Below, one piece after another: positions 1 to 11,078 of a stretch of 64,000 bases of DNA. Under the pieces are notes generated by a model. That model saw nothing but the letters and a program-made list of their open reading frames with translations, was not told the DNA's origin and ran no database searches. The translations under genes and the position numbers were made by a program. Origin of the DNA: Ornithodoros turicata (taxonomy: Eukaryota > Arthropoda > Arachnida > Ixodida > Argasidae). How positions within the stretch are numbered: the first letter of the stretch is position 1; each line of letters opens with the position of its first letter. The DNA is taken from positions 32,242,790 through 32,306,789 of the forward strand of contig NC_088206.1 of NCBI RefSeq assembly GCF_037126465.1. Direction: 5' to 3'.

Positions 1-961
1 TACCACTATGAGAAAAGTTTTTTAGCTAATTCATGTGACTTGTGCACATATGTTACAATGCACTATCTGTTAGCATCTATAATTTTCTTGTAATGTAGGA
101 AAATGTGTAAAACTATGGCATTTACATTTTCTTGCTATGTGGAACACAACACAGTTGTACTACACTCATTTCAGCTAAACAATCCAGCTGACCCTCCAAA
201 CAATAATCTAGATCTGATATTGGAATGCTAGAAATATTAGCAGATGAGCAGCAATACCAAGGTTTTCCATGAATATTGCAAAGAAAATGCCTCTTCAAAA
301 ACTTTGAAGTGCGAACTTGTGGACCAGGGTTTCACTATATAAATATTTATCCATAAAATTATAATGGCTTCATATGTACGCCATGAACACTGTCCATGTC
401 CGTCCCTGTCCCTTGTGTGTTCTCTTTAATAATGTTCTGTGTCAACCAACATGCTCTATACCTTCTTTGCCATCTGGAAAGCAGCTGGAATAAATACAGT
501 TGGAAGCCTATAAACCATTTTCTCATGGACACTGCCATACTGAAAGAGCTGCACCGTCGTGCCTCAGGAACATGCTGCACAAACCACAAAGAACACACCA
601 GCCCTGTGCTTCCTCTGATATGCATGCACTTTCCTCCCTCTAGCTTTTGCTGGCTCCAAAAGTGCTGGGTGGAGGCTAGCTGGAAAATGGTGTATAGACA
701 CATTTTACATTCTTCCATAAATGAAAAACCTTCCTGCACACAATTCGCTTGTGCACTTCATCCTTGAGTCTCACACAGTAAAGGGTAACCACCAATGTTC
801 ACAGGAAATCAACCGGTTTCATTTTCAATAAATATTGCATACTTTTTTGCTCTCCCTCTGCCTACCTCAAATATGTCTTCTGTTCCTATCTTGGCCATGA
901 TCAACTATCTCTCTGAATGTTTTTTTTTTGTTCAGCCTACATGTTCGTAAACTTTACAATG
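1..961. other. Non-coding stretch, no gene recognised
   Basis: No reading frame here resembles a known protein; the open frames on both strands are short and compositionally plain. The one notable piece is near 384-425, where the - strand is very poor in T and reads as a run of GA and CA steps. It resembles the arms of the hairpins described at 962, 40890, 48517 and 49113, but has no inverted partner nearby. Confidence 0.5.
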
Positions 962-1090
962 AATCCATATTAACAAAAGAAAAGAAAACGAGACTAGGAA
1001 CTACGAAACAGAAACACACAACAAAGTCTCAAACACAGCTGAAGATCTGTTTCTGTTTCGTAGTCTCGGGGTTTGTATTAATATGGATTT
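962..1090. repeat. Imperfect inverted repeat (hairpin) with T-poor arm
   Basis: The ends AATCCATATTAA and TTAATATGGATT are inverted copies, and the arms also share a block around CTACGAAACAGAAAC on one side and its complement on the other. The right arm holds TAGTCTCGGGGTTT, a 14-mer that recurs exactly in the perfect hairpin at 40890-40993. One strand of the arm is nearly free of T. It may be a fold-back element or an end product of a Penelope-like element; no target duplication was recognised. Confidence 0.65.
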
Positions 1091-1416
1091 AAATCACCAG
1101 CTCGCTTGCTTTTAGCCATTCTCTCGTTACAATCAATGTTTCCTGAGAAGCTGATTCCATGCTTTGTCGCCGGTTGTTTCCTTTTTCATAACTGATTTCA
1201 TCTATTTAGCCCAATGTTTGAGTGGTTGTGTGTAAATGTCCTACAGCTGTTGTTTCTGCATAGGAATCACTCCTCCAGTGGTGTGTTCCTCTTTTCCAAG
1301 CTGTATGACAGAGTTGGCTGCCTCTTGTTTTATCATTTCCAATCTTTTGCTCAAGTGTACCAAAACAAGCCTCTGACATAGTGTCATGACTGATGTAGTT
1401 ATCAAGTACTTTAACT

Positions 1417-1520
1417 ATGTAGATGGTACCATTTCCTTGAGCTTGAGGGGGTGACATGGACAGACACACAAAACTACCATATCCACCTCCTCAAGCTCTA
1501 GGAAATGATACCATCCACAT
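1417..1520. repeat. Imperfect hairpin, about 37-bp arms
   Basis: The arm starting at 1417 (ATGTAGATGGTACCATTTCC and onward) is matched, with a few mismatches, by the inverted arm ending at 1520. The loop contains the T-poor run GGACAGACACACAAAAC. The arrangement resembles the other hairpins of this window (962, 40890, 48517, 48795, 49113). Confidence 0.65.
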
Positions 1521-1814
1521 CGTTATACCAGCTTGCTTGTCCTTTAATACTTTCTTCATGTTTCAACTACAGACTTTAAATTCCTTTTTGGTAGTAACTC
1601 ATAACTGGAACAATAATGAAAGTTCAAGACTACACAAGTCAAATGGCATGGTGTTGTGTAAACCAGTCTGTATTGTTGATGATGACGAGTTAATGTTTAA
1701 TGCTGCATAAGCAACAAGAGTCTGTATTGTAATATTACAGGTCACAATCCTGAAAATAGACAAAAGGCTGGGAAGACTCATGTTTATTCCTTAAAAGCAA
1801 CTACCATGTAAAAA

Positions 1815-1885
1815 AACAATAAAATTTTCTACGTTTTTCGGAACCAGTCCTGGTTCCATCTTCAGGATGAAATGACTTGGCTGGG
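1815..1885 (-). mobile_element. Penelope-like element terminal fragment
   Basis: On the - strand the sequence reads through CATCCTGAAGATGGAACC and GGTTCCGAAAAACGT. This is the kind of terminal sequence found in Penelope-like retroelements, whose partial long terminal repeats often carry a hammerhead ribozyme. Only this short piece is recognisable and no reverse transcriptase is nearby. A Penelope endonuclease relic lies far away at 20436-20951. Confidence 0.5.
1836..1865 (-). ncRNA. Hammerhead-ribozyme-like core
   Basis: On the - strand CTGAAGA is followed by a six-base stem (GGAACC and GGTTCC closing an AGGACT loop) and then GAAA. This is the conserved order CUGANGA, stem II, GAAA of a hammerhead ribozyme. 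The sequence after GAAA contains the self-complementary ACGT, as in short-stem-III hammerheads thought to act as dimers. Stem I and the cleavage site could not be defined by eye, so activity is inference. Confidence 0.45.
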
Positions 1886-2064
1886 ATAACATTTCGATGG
1901 GAGGCCCGAGAGATTTTTGTTTTTTTATGTTACAGTGCAGGAGAGGACTAAACATGGGTCACAATCCATTGTAAATGCTTCCATGACTTTCTTTCCCATC
2001 ATAACTTTGGTGTAACAGGATGACATGCAGTTGCAAATTTAAAACGAGCACTACATGATAGATA

Positions 2065-2268
2065 CAGGGTGTTCAAAATTAAGCTTTCACTAGCACTTTA
2101 TAAATAGGCGAACAAAAGCAAACTGGGGCTACTTTTTCTGCTCCTTGAGTAAGAAACAGGTGCTACATAATTGCTACAGCACCGGTTTCTTACACAAGTA
2201 GCGTAAAGTTATCATCTGGTTTCCTGTCATCGCTGTGTTTGCGTGAAAGCTTAATTTTGAACACCTTG
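2065..2268. mobile_element. Mariner-type MITE, about 204 bp
   Basis: Both ends carry the inverted sequence CAGGGTGTTCAAAATTAAGC (the right end has one change, AAGGTG), and the similarity continues through TTTCAC. The element is flanked by TA on both sides (2063-2064 and 2269-2270), the target duplication of Tc1/mariner elements. It has no coding capacity and would depend on a transposase supplied elsewhere. Confidence 0.8.
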
Positions 2269-2379
2269 TATTTTGCAGCTGGAGTCACGCCGCAAAACTC
2301 AGTTAAGATCTATCTTATGTGAACTTCTAAAATGACAGTAAAAGCATTTCCTCTCTTCTTGGTAGCACTTATGTTTAAC

Positions 2380-2800
2380 CAGTGGCGTAGCCACGGGGGG
2401 GCTAGGGGGGGCTCGAGCCCCCCCTACCTGCCACGGACCGACCCACACAAATCGTGCAAATCCAAGGACATAATACTATATGGGGGGGGGGGGGACAGTG
2501 TGACGATCGCGAAAGTTCTTGCAGTTCATGGCGTCTATCTAAGAAGCACTCTTGAATGGTTTTCAAAGTATGAGCTTTTCAAAATACTTCCAATCTCGTG
2601 ACACCACCTCATTGGTCATGACAGCCTATACATGTAATCGTACTGTGAACGTCTAAATCAACTATTTTCGTTCCTTTTTTTAATCCTCAGTTTGCAGTGT
2701 GCACAAGTATGTGTGTGTTGTCGACACAGGATCAGCCGGGGGGGGCGAGTTTTCGTATCCAGCCCCCCCCCCCTACCTTGGAGGTCTGGCTACGCCACTG
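2380..2800. mobile_element. hAT-type MITE with perfect 8-bp target duplication
   Basis: The element starts CAGTGGCGTAGCCA and ends with the exact inverse of CAGTGGCGTAGCCA. It is flanked on both sides by TGTTTAAC (2372-2379 and 2801-2808), an exact 8-bp duplication diagnostic of hAT insertion. The ends are rich in G or C runs just inside the inverted repeats. There is no transposase inside. Confidence 0.9.
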
Positions 2801-2808
2801 TGTTTAAC

Positions 2809-3456
2809 ACATGACCATAAAATCTGCAAAAGAATTCGATACCCAGCTGTGGCTATGCACAGTATAAGAGCGTGGGATACCTTCACTTTTGCATGGTTTC
2901 CCAGTTCGTAGCGAAATTGACTCTCGTTTAGTCAATTGTGTGTCACCAAATAGCGGGACATTTCATTATTACAGATTACTAAGATTACTATCTTTCCACT
3001 ACCCATGAAATACGGAATATTTCCTTCAACTGAGATCCTACTTCAGAAAATAGTGCATTTCGCACAATCCCATGCAATGAAAGCAAACAAGACGCGATGA
3101 AACTCCCCATTCATCATCTCAAAATAAAGTTGTTCAAGACGCTGCATGAATGTTCGAGTGGAGGAAAGAAAGCAAGTGCTTATGCTCGTACTTCCACTGC
3201 GAAAGGACTAATGCATGTGTTAACCAGCACTGTTAACGATCACTCATCACTGTCCACATCGTTTGCCACTTTGTACGAAAGAACCAACGGACCGACGACG
3301 GGCGGCGACATACCACGAACAAACGAGACGAACCACGAGGACGAGAGCAAAAAAAAAAAAAATACTCTCCTGCTGCTTAGGAGTCACGTGACACTGTGAC
3401 GTACCGCACTTGAGCGGCTCCCAAAACATCGCCCCCAGTACCCGGTACCCGCCCGG
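2809..3456. other. Non-coding stretch, nothing recognised
   Basis: No coding or repeat signal was recognised apart from an A run at 3350-3361 and a small GGTACCCG-rich repeat at 3437-3458, immediately before the TA-flanked element that starts at 3459. Confidence 0.4.
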
Positions 3457-3458
3457 TA

Positions 3459-5002
3459 CCCAGTCAACACACATGGTTGACAGAATGTAAAATCCACGTT
3501 GAATATCGTTGAACAATGTGAAACGTGAATTGCGAACCTGAATTTCACGCAGATTTTACGTAAAATTTCAACATGCGAATTGTAATACAGGAATTCAACG
3601 CTGATTCAACACTCATATACCAACAGTGGAATGGAGCACGTTATGACAGCGTTGATACTTACGCTGGAATTTAACGTAACCGAAAACGTAGAACAAACAA
3701 CGTTGTTGCTGCACATGTTTTACTTCAGGATTTGACATGCAAAGTGTACACGCAGAAACCACGATGATTTATCATACATAAAGCAACTGCATTATCCAAT
3801 CCAATCCCATCCACGATCCAGTTCAAGTTCGTTCTTTTCAAAGCGAGGATCGGGGAAGCCGCATCAGACGCCATTCTCCTCAGATCGTAACCGCCATTAA
3901 CTGATGTTGGCGTTTCAAGTTTATTTCGCTTTTGCGGCTCCTTCTTCCTTGTTTCGTGGCTTGTTTTGGTTTCGAACCGGGTTGTGCTGGTGACTGTGAT
4001 ATCAGTAAGCACAGGTTTCACTCAAACTGCTGGGATATACGAGCTGGTCATGACGGTTACGACGGGCTCTCTCTACTGCCACGAAGCTGACTCAGAGATT
4101 ATCGTCGCTGCTGGCAAGTCCAGTGTGTGCGGTTTATGAGTGATTCGTAGAAAGCGCAGGTATGTGTACGTCGGATTTGAGTTCATAATTGTGTTTACAT
4201 TTGTAGTGTGTGGAAATAGGGCACTATTACATGGTGGGCTCCCGAACTGTTTTTCAGCGTTGTTGGCCGTTTCAAATTTGTTCGTGTGGTAATTATTGTC
4301 AGTTGTATTTCAGGACAGAGGGCAATGCGTGAATGAAAGGCAGATGTTGAGCAAAAGGCGAGCCTGTACACAGATGTAACGTAAGTTTTCTCTTAGCTGC
4401 TTGAATTGATTTTTTTGCGTTGTTGGTGTTCACTTTTATGCAGGCGTAGTAGCAAACGAAGAAGACAGCCTGGATGTCGAAACGACGTTGCTTCCCGCGA
4501 TGTTCTAGTGCCTTTCAACAATTAGAACGGTCAGTTAACTGTCCTTATTGTTCACGAGAGAGAGTATGGAAAAATGTATCAGTGCTAATAAAATGTAAGG
4601 AGAATAAAACTTTACGGCAAGCATATTTTTGTGTCATTATTTATGACTATTATGAGGACATTATGCTTATTTGTGAAATAAAAGCATCGAGAAATAACAT
4701 GTATTCAATAATAATTAAAAATGTAGTTACGTTTAATTAGCATTTTCATCGCACGTTAATTATACGTTGTCAGTTTGCTGTTAATTATTCCACTTTTTCA
4801 ACATTAGTATACGTTGAATGAACGCGTAAACTATGTTTCAATGACTTGGAATATGCGTTCTGGTTGCTGGTAATATAACCCGTTTCTGGCTGTGACATTT
4901 GCCAGGTTGAATCAACGTTAGTTGTCGACGTTGATCCAGCATTCACATGGTTGATTTTCAACGTGTTTTCAGCGTTGAATTTGCAATGTTGTGTTGACTG
5001 GG
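3459..5002. mobile_element. TA-flanked DNA transposon relative, 1.5 kb
   Basis: The left end CCCAGTCAACACA is matched by the inverse of CCCAGTCAACACA at the right end, and TA flanks both sides (3457-3458 and 5003-5004). The outer 200 bp at each end are filled with AACGTTG- and TTCAACG-type motifs, which look like subterminal binding repeats. No transposase is recognisable in the middle, so this is probably a non-autonomous member of a TA-inserting family. Confidence 0.7.
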
Positions 5003-5065
5003 TATCTGTAGCAATGTATTGACCGTTAGTGGAGAAAAAGTGTAGCAACAGAAAATAGGAGGTTG

Positions 5066-7030
5066 GTCGATGGTGTGCAGTTTCTTGGACGGATTTACGA
5101 TGAGCATTGTTTTTGAATAACAGGAGTGTGTGTGTGTGTGTGTGTTTAGAAATAGTTTAATGCTGGGGAGTGTGTTTTTCACTTTGTTCAAGTGTTTCTC
5201 TGCACATTTTCTTCCCTTGTTGTCTGACAAACATGCGATTTGTACTGGCGTGACAGTGCCCGTTGAGCAATGTCTTGACATGCCCAGACCTGTTCCGTCT
5301 TATGATGCATGTTTTCCTTCTGTACGTAGTTCTTTTTTTTTTCTTTTTGACAAGGAACATTCTTGTTGAAGCACTCATGTCGATAGTGCTGCCACGCCCT
5401 TGATCTAAACAGAAGTAGAGCCCGAATGATTCTTAATAATTTTGCGATTCATTTAGTTCAGAGAGTAACTGCAAGGGGGACAGGTGTGTGGCTTTATTCA
5501 GGAGGAACGAAGTGTCATTATTCACTTATCTGCCTGGCTCTCGGATGGGACGGACATCTCTCGCTGAGCTTGTCGTATTTAGCCATTGATGATGTAACTC
5601 GTTAGGATATTTTGTTTATTCCTGTATTCGTAAGTCTCATTTATTAGGACTTTGGGATTGAAATGCTTAATTCCTACGATCAGCTTTCATGCATGGTGTT
5701 TTTCCGAAATAACTTTTTTGTTTGCTATATAATCATTCTAGTAGAATAAAGAAATAATCTTGGGATGGTGATTCAATAAATAACAGGTCCCCTGTCCAAA
5801 ACATATGCGTCCTTGAGCCATGAAGCTGCATACCTGGGTGATGACATCATGCCACGGCTCTATTGTTCCAGGTGGGCCTTGTGCAGGGCAGTTGTGTTGG
5901 GTATTATAGGAAAAAAACAGTGTAGCCCTGAGACAATAGGATGACATCATAACCAATGTGCAAAGCTCGCAGAGGGCGCAAGGGTTCACTTCTCTCTTGG
6001 CCACTCGCGAGTGTGGACGCGCTGATTCCGCTCCTAGCACCACAGCGTTGGCCATGAGCGAAAAAATTTAGCCTCGGGTGGGATTCCGTTTGCCTCTGAC
6101 GGGGTACGGATGTGTAGTTCATCACTGGTGAATGGTGTGCGACGATTCTGGTGGATTTTGTGTCAAGGGGATTTACAACGAGGGAATGCAGTGTACGTGA
6201 AAATATTCCGATGATGGTGAGTGTCTTTTTCACTCTATTCAAGTGTTTTTCTGTGTTTGCTTCCCTCAGTTGCCCAGCAGTCATGCAATTTTTCCTCGTG
6301 TAACAGCGCTCATTGAGCAATCTCCTGACATGCCATGACCTGCATGCTTTCCTTTGTTGACGCTCTGTATTTTTCTTTTTTGTACGAGAAAGATTCATGT
6401 CGATTGTTCTTGTCTTGACGATGACGTTAGTGCTGCCGCACCCTTGATTTAGATGGGAACAGTGCCAGAACGGTTCTTAATAATTTTGCAATTAAATTAG
6501 TTCAGAAAGTAACCACAAGAGGGACAGATGCATGACTTTATAGAGAGAAAAATGCATTATGATTCAGTTCTGCGCCTGGCTGTCGGATGGAATGGATGCA
6601 TCATTCTGCGCTCCTCGTGACTGTCGTTGTGGTGGACAGTGGGCTGATTTGATATGTAACTAATTCTTTCGCACGTGATAACTTTGTCCCCGCTTTGTTA
6701 GCGATTAACAGTGACGTGGCCGTACAGGTCGGGCGCTGGTTGCCATTGCACCTGCAAGGGCATCCCCGCCATTTTCCACCTTCCGCAAAAGCTGCCTTAG
6801 GAACGGGAGTAGCGCTGGCGTGATTCTTAATAATTGTGTCATGAAATTAATTGAGAAAGTAACCGCTAGGGGGGTGCAGATGATTTATAGAGGAGAAAAA
6901 AGCATTACGATTCAGTTCTGTGGTTGGCTGTCGGATGGAGCAGACGCATCGTTCTGCGCTCCCCGTGACTGCTGTTGTGGTGGGCTCATTTGTTGTGTAA
7001 CTAATTCTTTTGTTGTTAGCTATTGATGGT
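5066..7030. repeat. Decayed direct repeat, two long copies and one partial copy
   Basis: Stretches at about 5066-5620, 6125-6675 and 6795-7030 share ordered blocks in the same orientation. These include TTTTCACT.TATTCAAGTG with its neighbourhood (first two copies), GATTCTTAATAATT or its variants followed by TTAGTTCAGA.AGTAAC, and a block reading GGCTGTCGGATGG. Copies differ by substitutions and indels; the first has gained a GT microsatellite. No protein is recognisable. It may be an old tandem duplication or several copies of one unnamed element. Confidence 0.6.
5127..5150. repeat. GT microsatellite
   Basis: A short uninterrupted GT run inside the first copy of the three-copy direct repeat; the other copies lack it, so it expanded after duplication. 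Confidence 0.9.
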
Positions 7031-7830
7031 TAGCATATTTACTCTCGCTTTCACAGCAGTTTGCATTCCTTTGTATTATGAGTGTTTTTCTCCTTGCATG
7101 TCCAGAGCTGTCCTAACCCGCCCAGATATGCCATGATGACGTCACAGCTGACGTCACAGGATATTCAGAACTGGTGGTCACAAGAAGGACGGTGGCGCCA
7201 TCTGGTGCGATGCTTTGCAACTAGGTAGTCACCTGCCTCTGTGCTCCGTCGCCCAGCGATGGTCAACGGCAGTTCCGGACCACTTTCTTCAAGATGGCGT
7301 CGTTGATCTTCAACTAAACTCCTTCTCTCCACTCTATTTCTATATATTTATTTTATTTTCTCTTTTATTTTTTTATCAGCTCAAGTAGCCGGCAACTCAC
7401 ACAGTTGTCTGGACACATTTTAGATGCTCCCCCATTAGTGTAATGACCCACTGAATGATCGAAATTACTGTGGGAGGTCCCAAATTACTCTAATTGCTAA
7501 TTAATGGCGTCCATGCCTCTGTGTGAGTTTCCGGATACTTCAGTTGATCATATACTACTGAAGAGCTCAAATATGTGTATATAAAAAACTAGTATATAAA
7601 AACAAAGTCAAAAAGGTGAATATAAAGATAAGCTTCCACAATATACCCAATGGACACTAGCAGAAACGCCACGGACACACAAACATACAGCAATCCGGCT
7701 TCTTGTGATAAGCCAGCTAGCGTACGGTGTCCCTCTGTGTGACGCAGTTCACGCTCCACGGGAATGTGCTCATGTTCGTCATGACCGCGGGCGGAGCAGA
7801 GGCTTTGGCCACTTGGTCCGATAACTTGAA
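7031..7830. other. Non-coding stretch
   Basis: No gene or clear element was recognised. The sequence is A/T-rich between 7300 and 7400 and again near 7570-7640, and has no frame with recognisable protein similarity. Confidence 0.4.
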
Positions 7831-7959
7831 TTAGATTATGAAAGCGCAATTGGGGTCAACTACAAGCACAGCAAAGGACAGGAAAGAATTATAGTACATG
7901 TACCACTGCAGTTTGAATACACAGTCTGGCGAAAGGGTTGCACTACGAAGACCTCTCCT

Positions 7960-8318
7960 GTGTGTTGTGTCTCTTCTTGTGGTTAGGGTCCCTGATCGGC
8001 ATACGGCGTGGTACGCGTGGGTCAACGAGCTCTGGAAGCAGCTAGTCATTATTGAACCGCTCAAGGTATACCCAGCCCCAATGAATAGCACCCCGGAAAC
8101 AGCTGCTGTATTCGCGTCCATACAATCTGACATGTTATCTGGTGGGCCGTCAGTATCTACAACGGCCTTCAGCAAGCACACTTTGCATTGCAGCGTAATT
8201 TCGTTCCGCAATCCATTTTTCCTTTCTTACGTTATCTCTATGTCTGCAAGTGTGCGGTAGAACGGACTGTGGATTCCCAGCGCTTGAAATCTGTTGAACA
8301 AGTGCACATAGCCCATAA
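7960..8318 (-). pseudogene. Mutator-like transposase domain relic
   Basis: Reading leftward from 8318, the frame shows a G-R-S-I motif followed by a H-L-F segment, then L-Q-C-x-V-C, then D-A-N-T-A-A-V-x-G and G-A-G-Y. This order resembles the conserved N-terminal part of the Mutator-like transposase domain proteins common in arthropods (a G-R-R-I-V-D start, a C-x2-C pair, N-T-x-A-V-x-G, G-x-G-Y). The frame is disrupted: the start and the cysteine part need different frames, and the catalytic region further downstream is absent. Identification rests on remembered family motifs only. Confidence 0.5.
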
Positions 8319-9717
8319 TGCTTCGCCCTTCACAAACACAGGATCCGTTTCCGGACGTTCCTGAAGACACGGCTTGCGTACTGTCGCTTCTGCTAGCTCT
8401 CGATTGCTTGTTTCGTGAGACTCTGATACTACTGAAAGATTATCCAGATGCCTTCTGTTGCAAGGCTTGTTCTTTGTGTCTCATCCGTTTTCCGCAGATA
8501 TAGGTTTCCTGCTATACGAAAAACCGTGACTGTCGAGGCACAGTCGCGGAACGAAGGATTCCGAGATAAGAGCGATAGCTGCGCGCCCACACTCCATTTA
8601 TTATAACATGACAAAAGACAGATTATGACAATTTTTCCCACTTGTGCAGATTTCTGTGGCATGCAGACAGATGGCACCACCGCGCACAGCCGAAGTCCCA
8701 GAGGGTGAGCATCGGCTAACCATTGCTCACGAGAATCCGTGTAGCAACTCTATGCTTCGACATAAACAAAATATTTTGGGACATGTCGATTTTAGACATA
8801 TTTTTCTAGTACTTAATGGGATTAAAATTCTCATGTTAGGTCTATTTATTTTGTGACCGGCCAACAAAACTGAAGGAAGCGCGAAACGCAATTTCTGACG
8901 TCTGCGGAAACATTTCCAAGATAAAAGATGAATTTCTGGCACCATTAAGTACTAGAACCCATTGAGATCTTCCATTCAAGACTTATTTTATGCAAATTGA
9001 GCAATTCCTTGCGGAGTTATAACTTGCGGTTTGAAAAATGCATGATGAATGCCATTGGGTCAGGAGGGTGTTGCACCCCCTTAACTTACCCACCGCGTTG
9101 TTCACAGAACCTCGGTAGGATTATAACAGTCAACCAAGCCTGCTACCTTGGCCTAAGTTACTTAAGTCATTTATATTGACATTGATATATTGATTACCAG
9201 TCAGGAGACGCGAATACACGTTAATCAGCAAGCGACGCTTCATGGTAGTTGGATTGGAATGGTGCGATTCTGAGCTTGTGGCCTTTATGTAAAAGGCCCG
9301 TTATCGTTCATCATTGACCGCCGCCGTGCTATCATGTCGCCGTTAGAGTGAAGTGCCTGTGAAACAAAGATAGAACATGGACAAGAGCAAGTGCAAACAG
9401 AGACTTCGACTCATTTTCGACCAATTCACGATTTTTTAAAGCAGTCAGTATGATCGTTTTTACCGTTTTTTATTTCAAATGCATAGAGAAAATCAGATTC
9501 GTTCTTTTGTAAGTTCATACACAAAATTTGGCAGTTTATCCTGCAGCGTCGTACACACGGACGCATGTTGTATTTGAGCTGATATTGTTTGCTTTCGCAC
9601 AAAAAACAACAAGAAAAGACATTAAAAAAAGAACGAAGAAGAGAAAATTTGAAAGACGACAGACATTTGAAAGAGTCGGACAGCCGACGACGCCCGCCTA
9701 CTCGCGTTTATATACAG
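8319..9717. other. Non-coding stretch
   Basis: No gene, clear inverted repeat or known element was recognised over this 1.4 kb. The open frames on both strands are short and show no family motif. Confidence 0.4.
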
Positions 9718-10449
9718 CACGGATGGGCAGAATTTAAACACATTGTAATTAAAATCGTCCTTAATTGCAATGTATCACTATGTCTGTGTTTAAATACAGG
9801 CTTGAAAAAGAAAAGTATTTATAATTATATATTGAAATACCATTTCTTCGGTATTTATTTTTCTAAATACTTTATAAATACTTCTAAATACGCTAGATAC
9901 TCTGATTTCACCTATCGGTAAGAAGGGCAAAGCAGAGTTTCGAGAGCCGCGCAGTACCCTGTTTTAGCAAGTTTTCGCGACAAACAATTTTAGATGGCCA
10001 GTTTTTCACTGTTGTTGCGGAAAACTATCGGAACTACCCGACTACATTGTTGTACGAAGCATCTTCGTCAAATTTCATACAAGCCTTTCTTCATCGGCAC
10101 CTGTGGAGAAGTGCTCTCCTTTGCAAATCTGAGTCTACGGCTGAACAGATAAAACCGAGAAGATGCAGTCTTCGAGAAATTTATAATATTAAGATCCCCA
10201 TGATAAATAACAAGTAACTGATATTGTTCCTTGCTTATTTGTTGTTATGATGATGATTATTTCAGTAATTCCAGATGGCTTCCTCACAGTATGTGTAGCA
10301 GTAGATATGGTATCTAAACACTGTATTTATATTTTGTATTTAAATACCTATATTGAAAAGTAGTTGGCCAGGGTATTCAAATACCTATTTCAACGTAGTA
10401 TTTTGTATTTATATTTCAATACTCAAAAATGCATTCATGCCCATCTGTG
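9718..10449. mobile_element. hAT-type non-autonomous element
   Basis: The ends are CACGGATGGGCA and the inverse of CACAGATGGGCA. Flanks read ATATACAG on the left and TTATACAG on the right, a 7-of-8 match to an 8-bp hAT duplication. The interior near the right end is dominated by TATTTGTATTTAAATAC-like sequence, typical of hAT families whose ends read GATGGGCA. There is no transposase. The right flank overlaps the first bases of the mariner MITE at 10456, which suggests the hAT element inserted beside that older MITE. Confidence 0.7.
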
Positions 10450-10455
10450 ATTATA

Positions 10456-10666
10456 CAGGATGTCCACGATAACCATAGAAATTATCTCTAGCAGATAGCG
10501 ATGTCAAAGAAAAACTGACAGCTCTCCTATGTCGTTCGTGTTACAACCGGGCTGATTTTACAATGCAGCACCTGTTTGCAACACAAACGTCATAGCAGAG
10601 CAGTCAGTTTTTCTTTGACATCGCTGTGTGTCAGCGATCATTTCTGCAGTTAGGGTGGACATCCTC
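10456..10666. mobile_element. Mariner-type MITE, about 211 bp
   Basis: It begins CAGGATGTCCACG and ends with the inverse of GAGGATGTCCACC, flanked by TA on both sides. The arms extend inward to an identical 20-base block GATGTCAAAGAAAAACTGAC and its inverse. Non-coding. Confidence 0.75.
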
Positions 10667-10865
10667 TATAGCTCAGGTTGATTAGTATATCACTGTAGTA
10701 TATGTTACTTCCTGAAAGCTACCCAGAACCGTCGTTGATCCGTAATTGTTATACGTATTCATGCGTATATCTTAGACATTAGTAGTCATAACAGTTTTCA
10801 GTCATAACCCCTATTCATCCTCATTCATAATTCCCCATTCATCATCTTAAAATACATCCTGTCAC

Positions 10866-11078
10866 CGGCTGTGCTGTCTGAGGTTTTCCCGGGGTTTTCC
10901 GAAGACTTTCCAGACGGATGTTGGCACAGTCCCTTTGAAGTTGGCCCAGGACGCCTACTAACCCCCTGTCCCTCACTCCTTCCTGCTGTCCTCTCTCCAT
11001 CTGTCTGTACGCCGCTCATAGCCACAGTTGCTTAGCGGCGCTAACACGGAATAAAAAATTAAAAAATAAATTAAAATA
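10866..11078 (+). repeat. Ruka-type SINE, 5'-truncated copy
   Basis: The stretch GGCTGTGCTGTCTGAGGTTT, the block GGCCCAGGACGC.TACTAAC, and TGTACGCCGCTCATAGCCA ending in an A-rich tail match the body of the complete copy at 23341-23616 (there on the - strand). The tRNA-derived head is missing. Ruka is a tRNA-derived SINE described from hard ticks. Confidence 0.8.

Noticed and set aside
5904..6398. 164-codon open frame on the - strand
   Set aside because: It crosses the border of a non-coding direct repeat, and the other copies do not conserve the frame.
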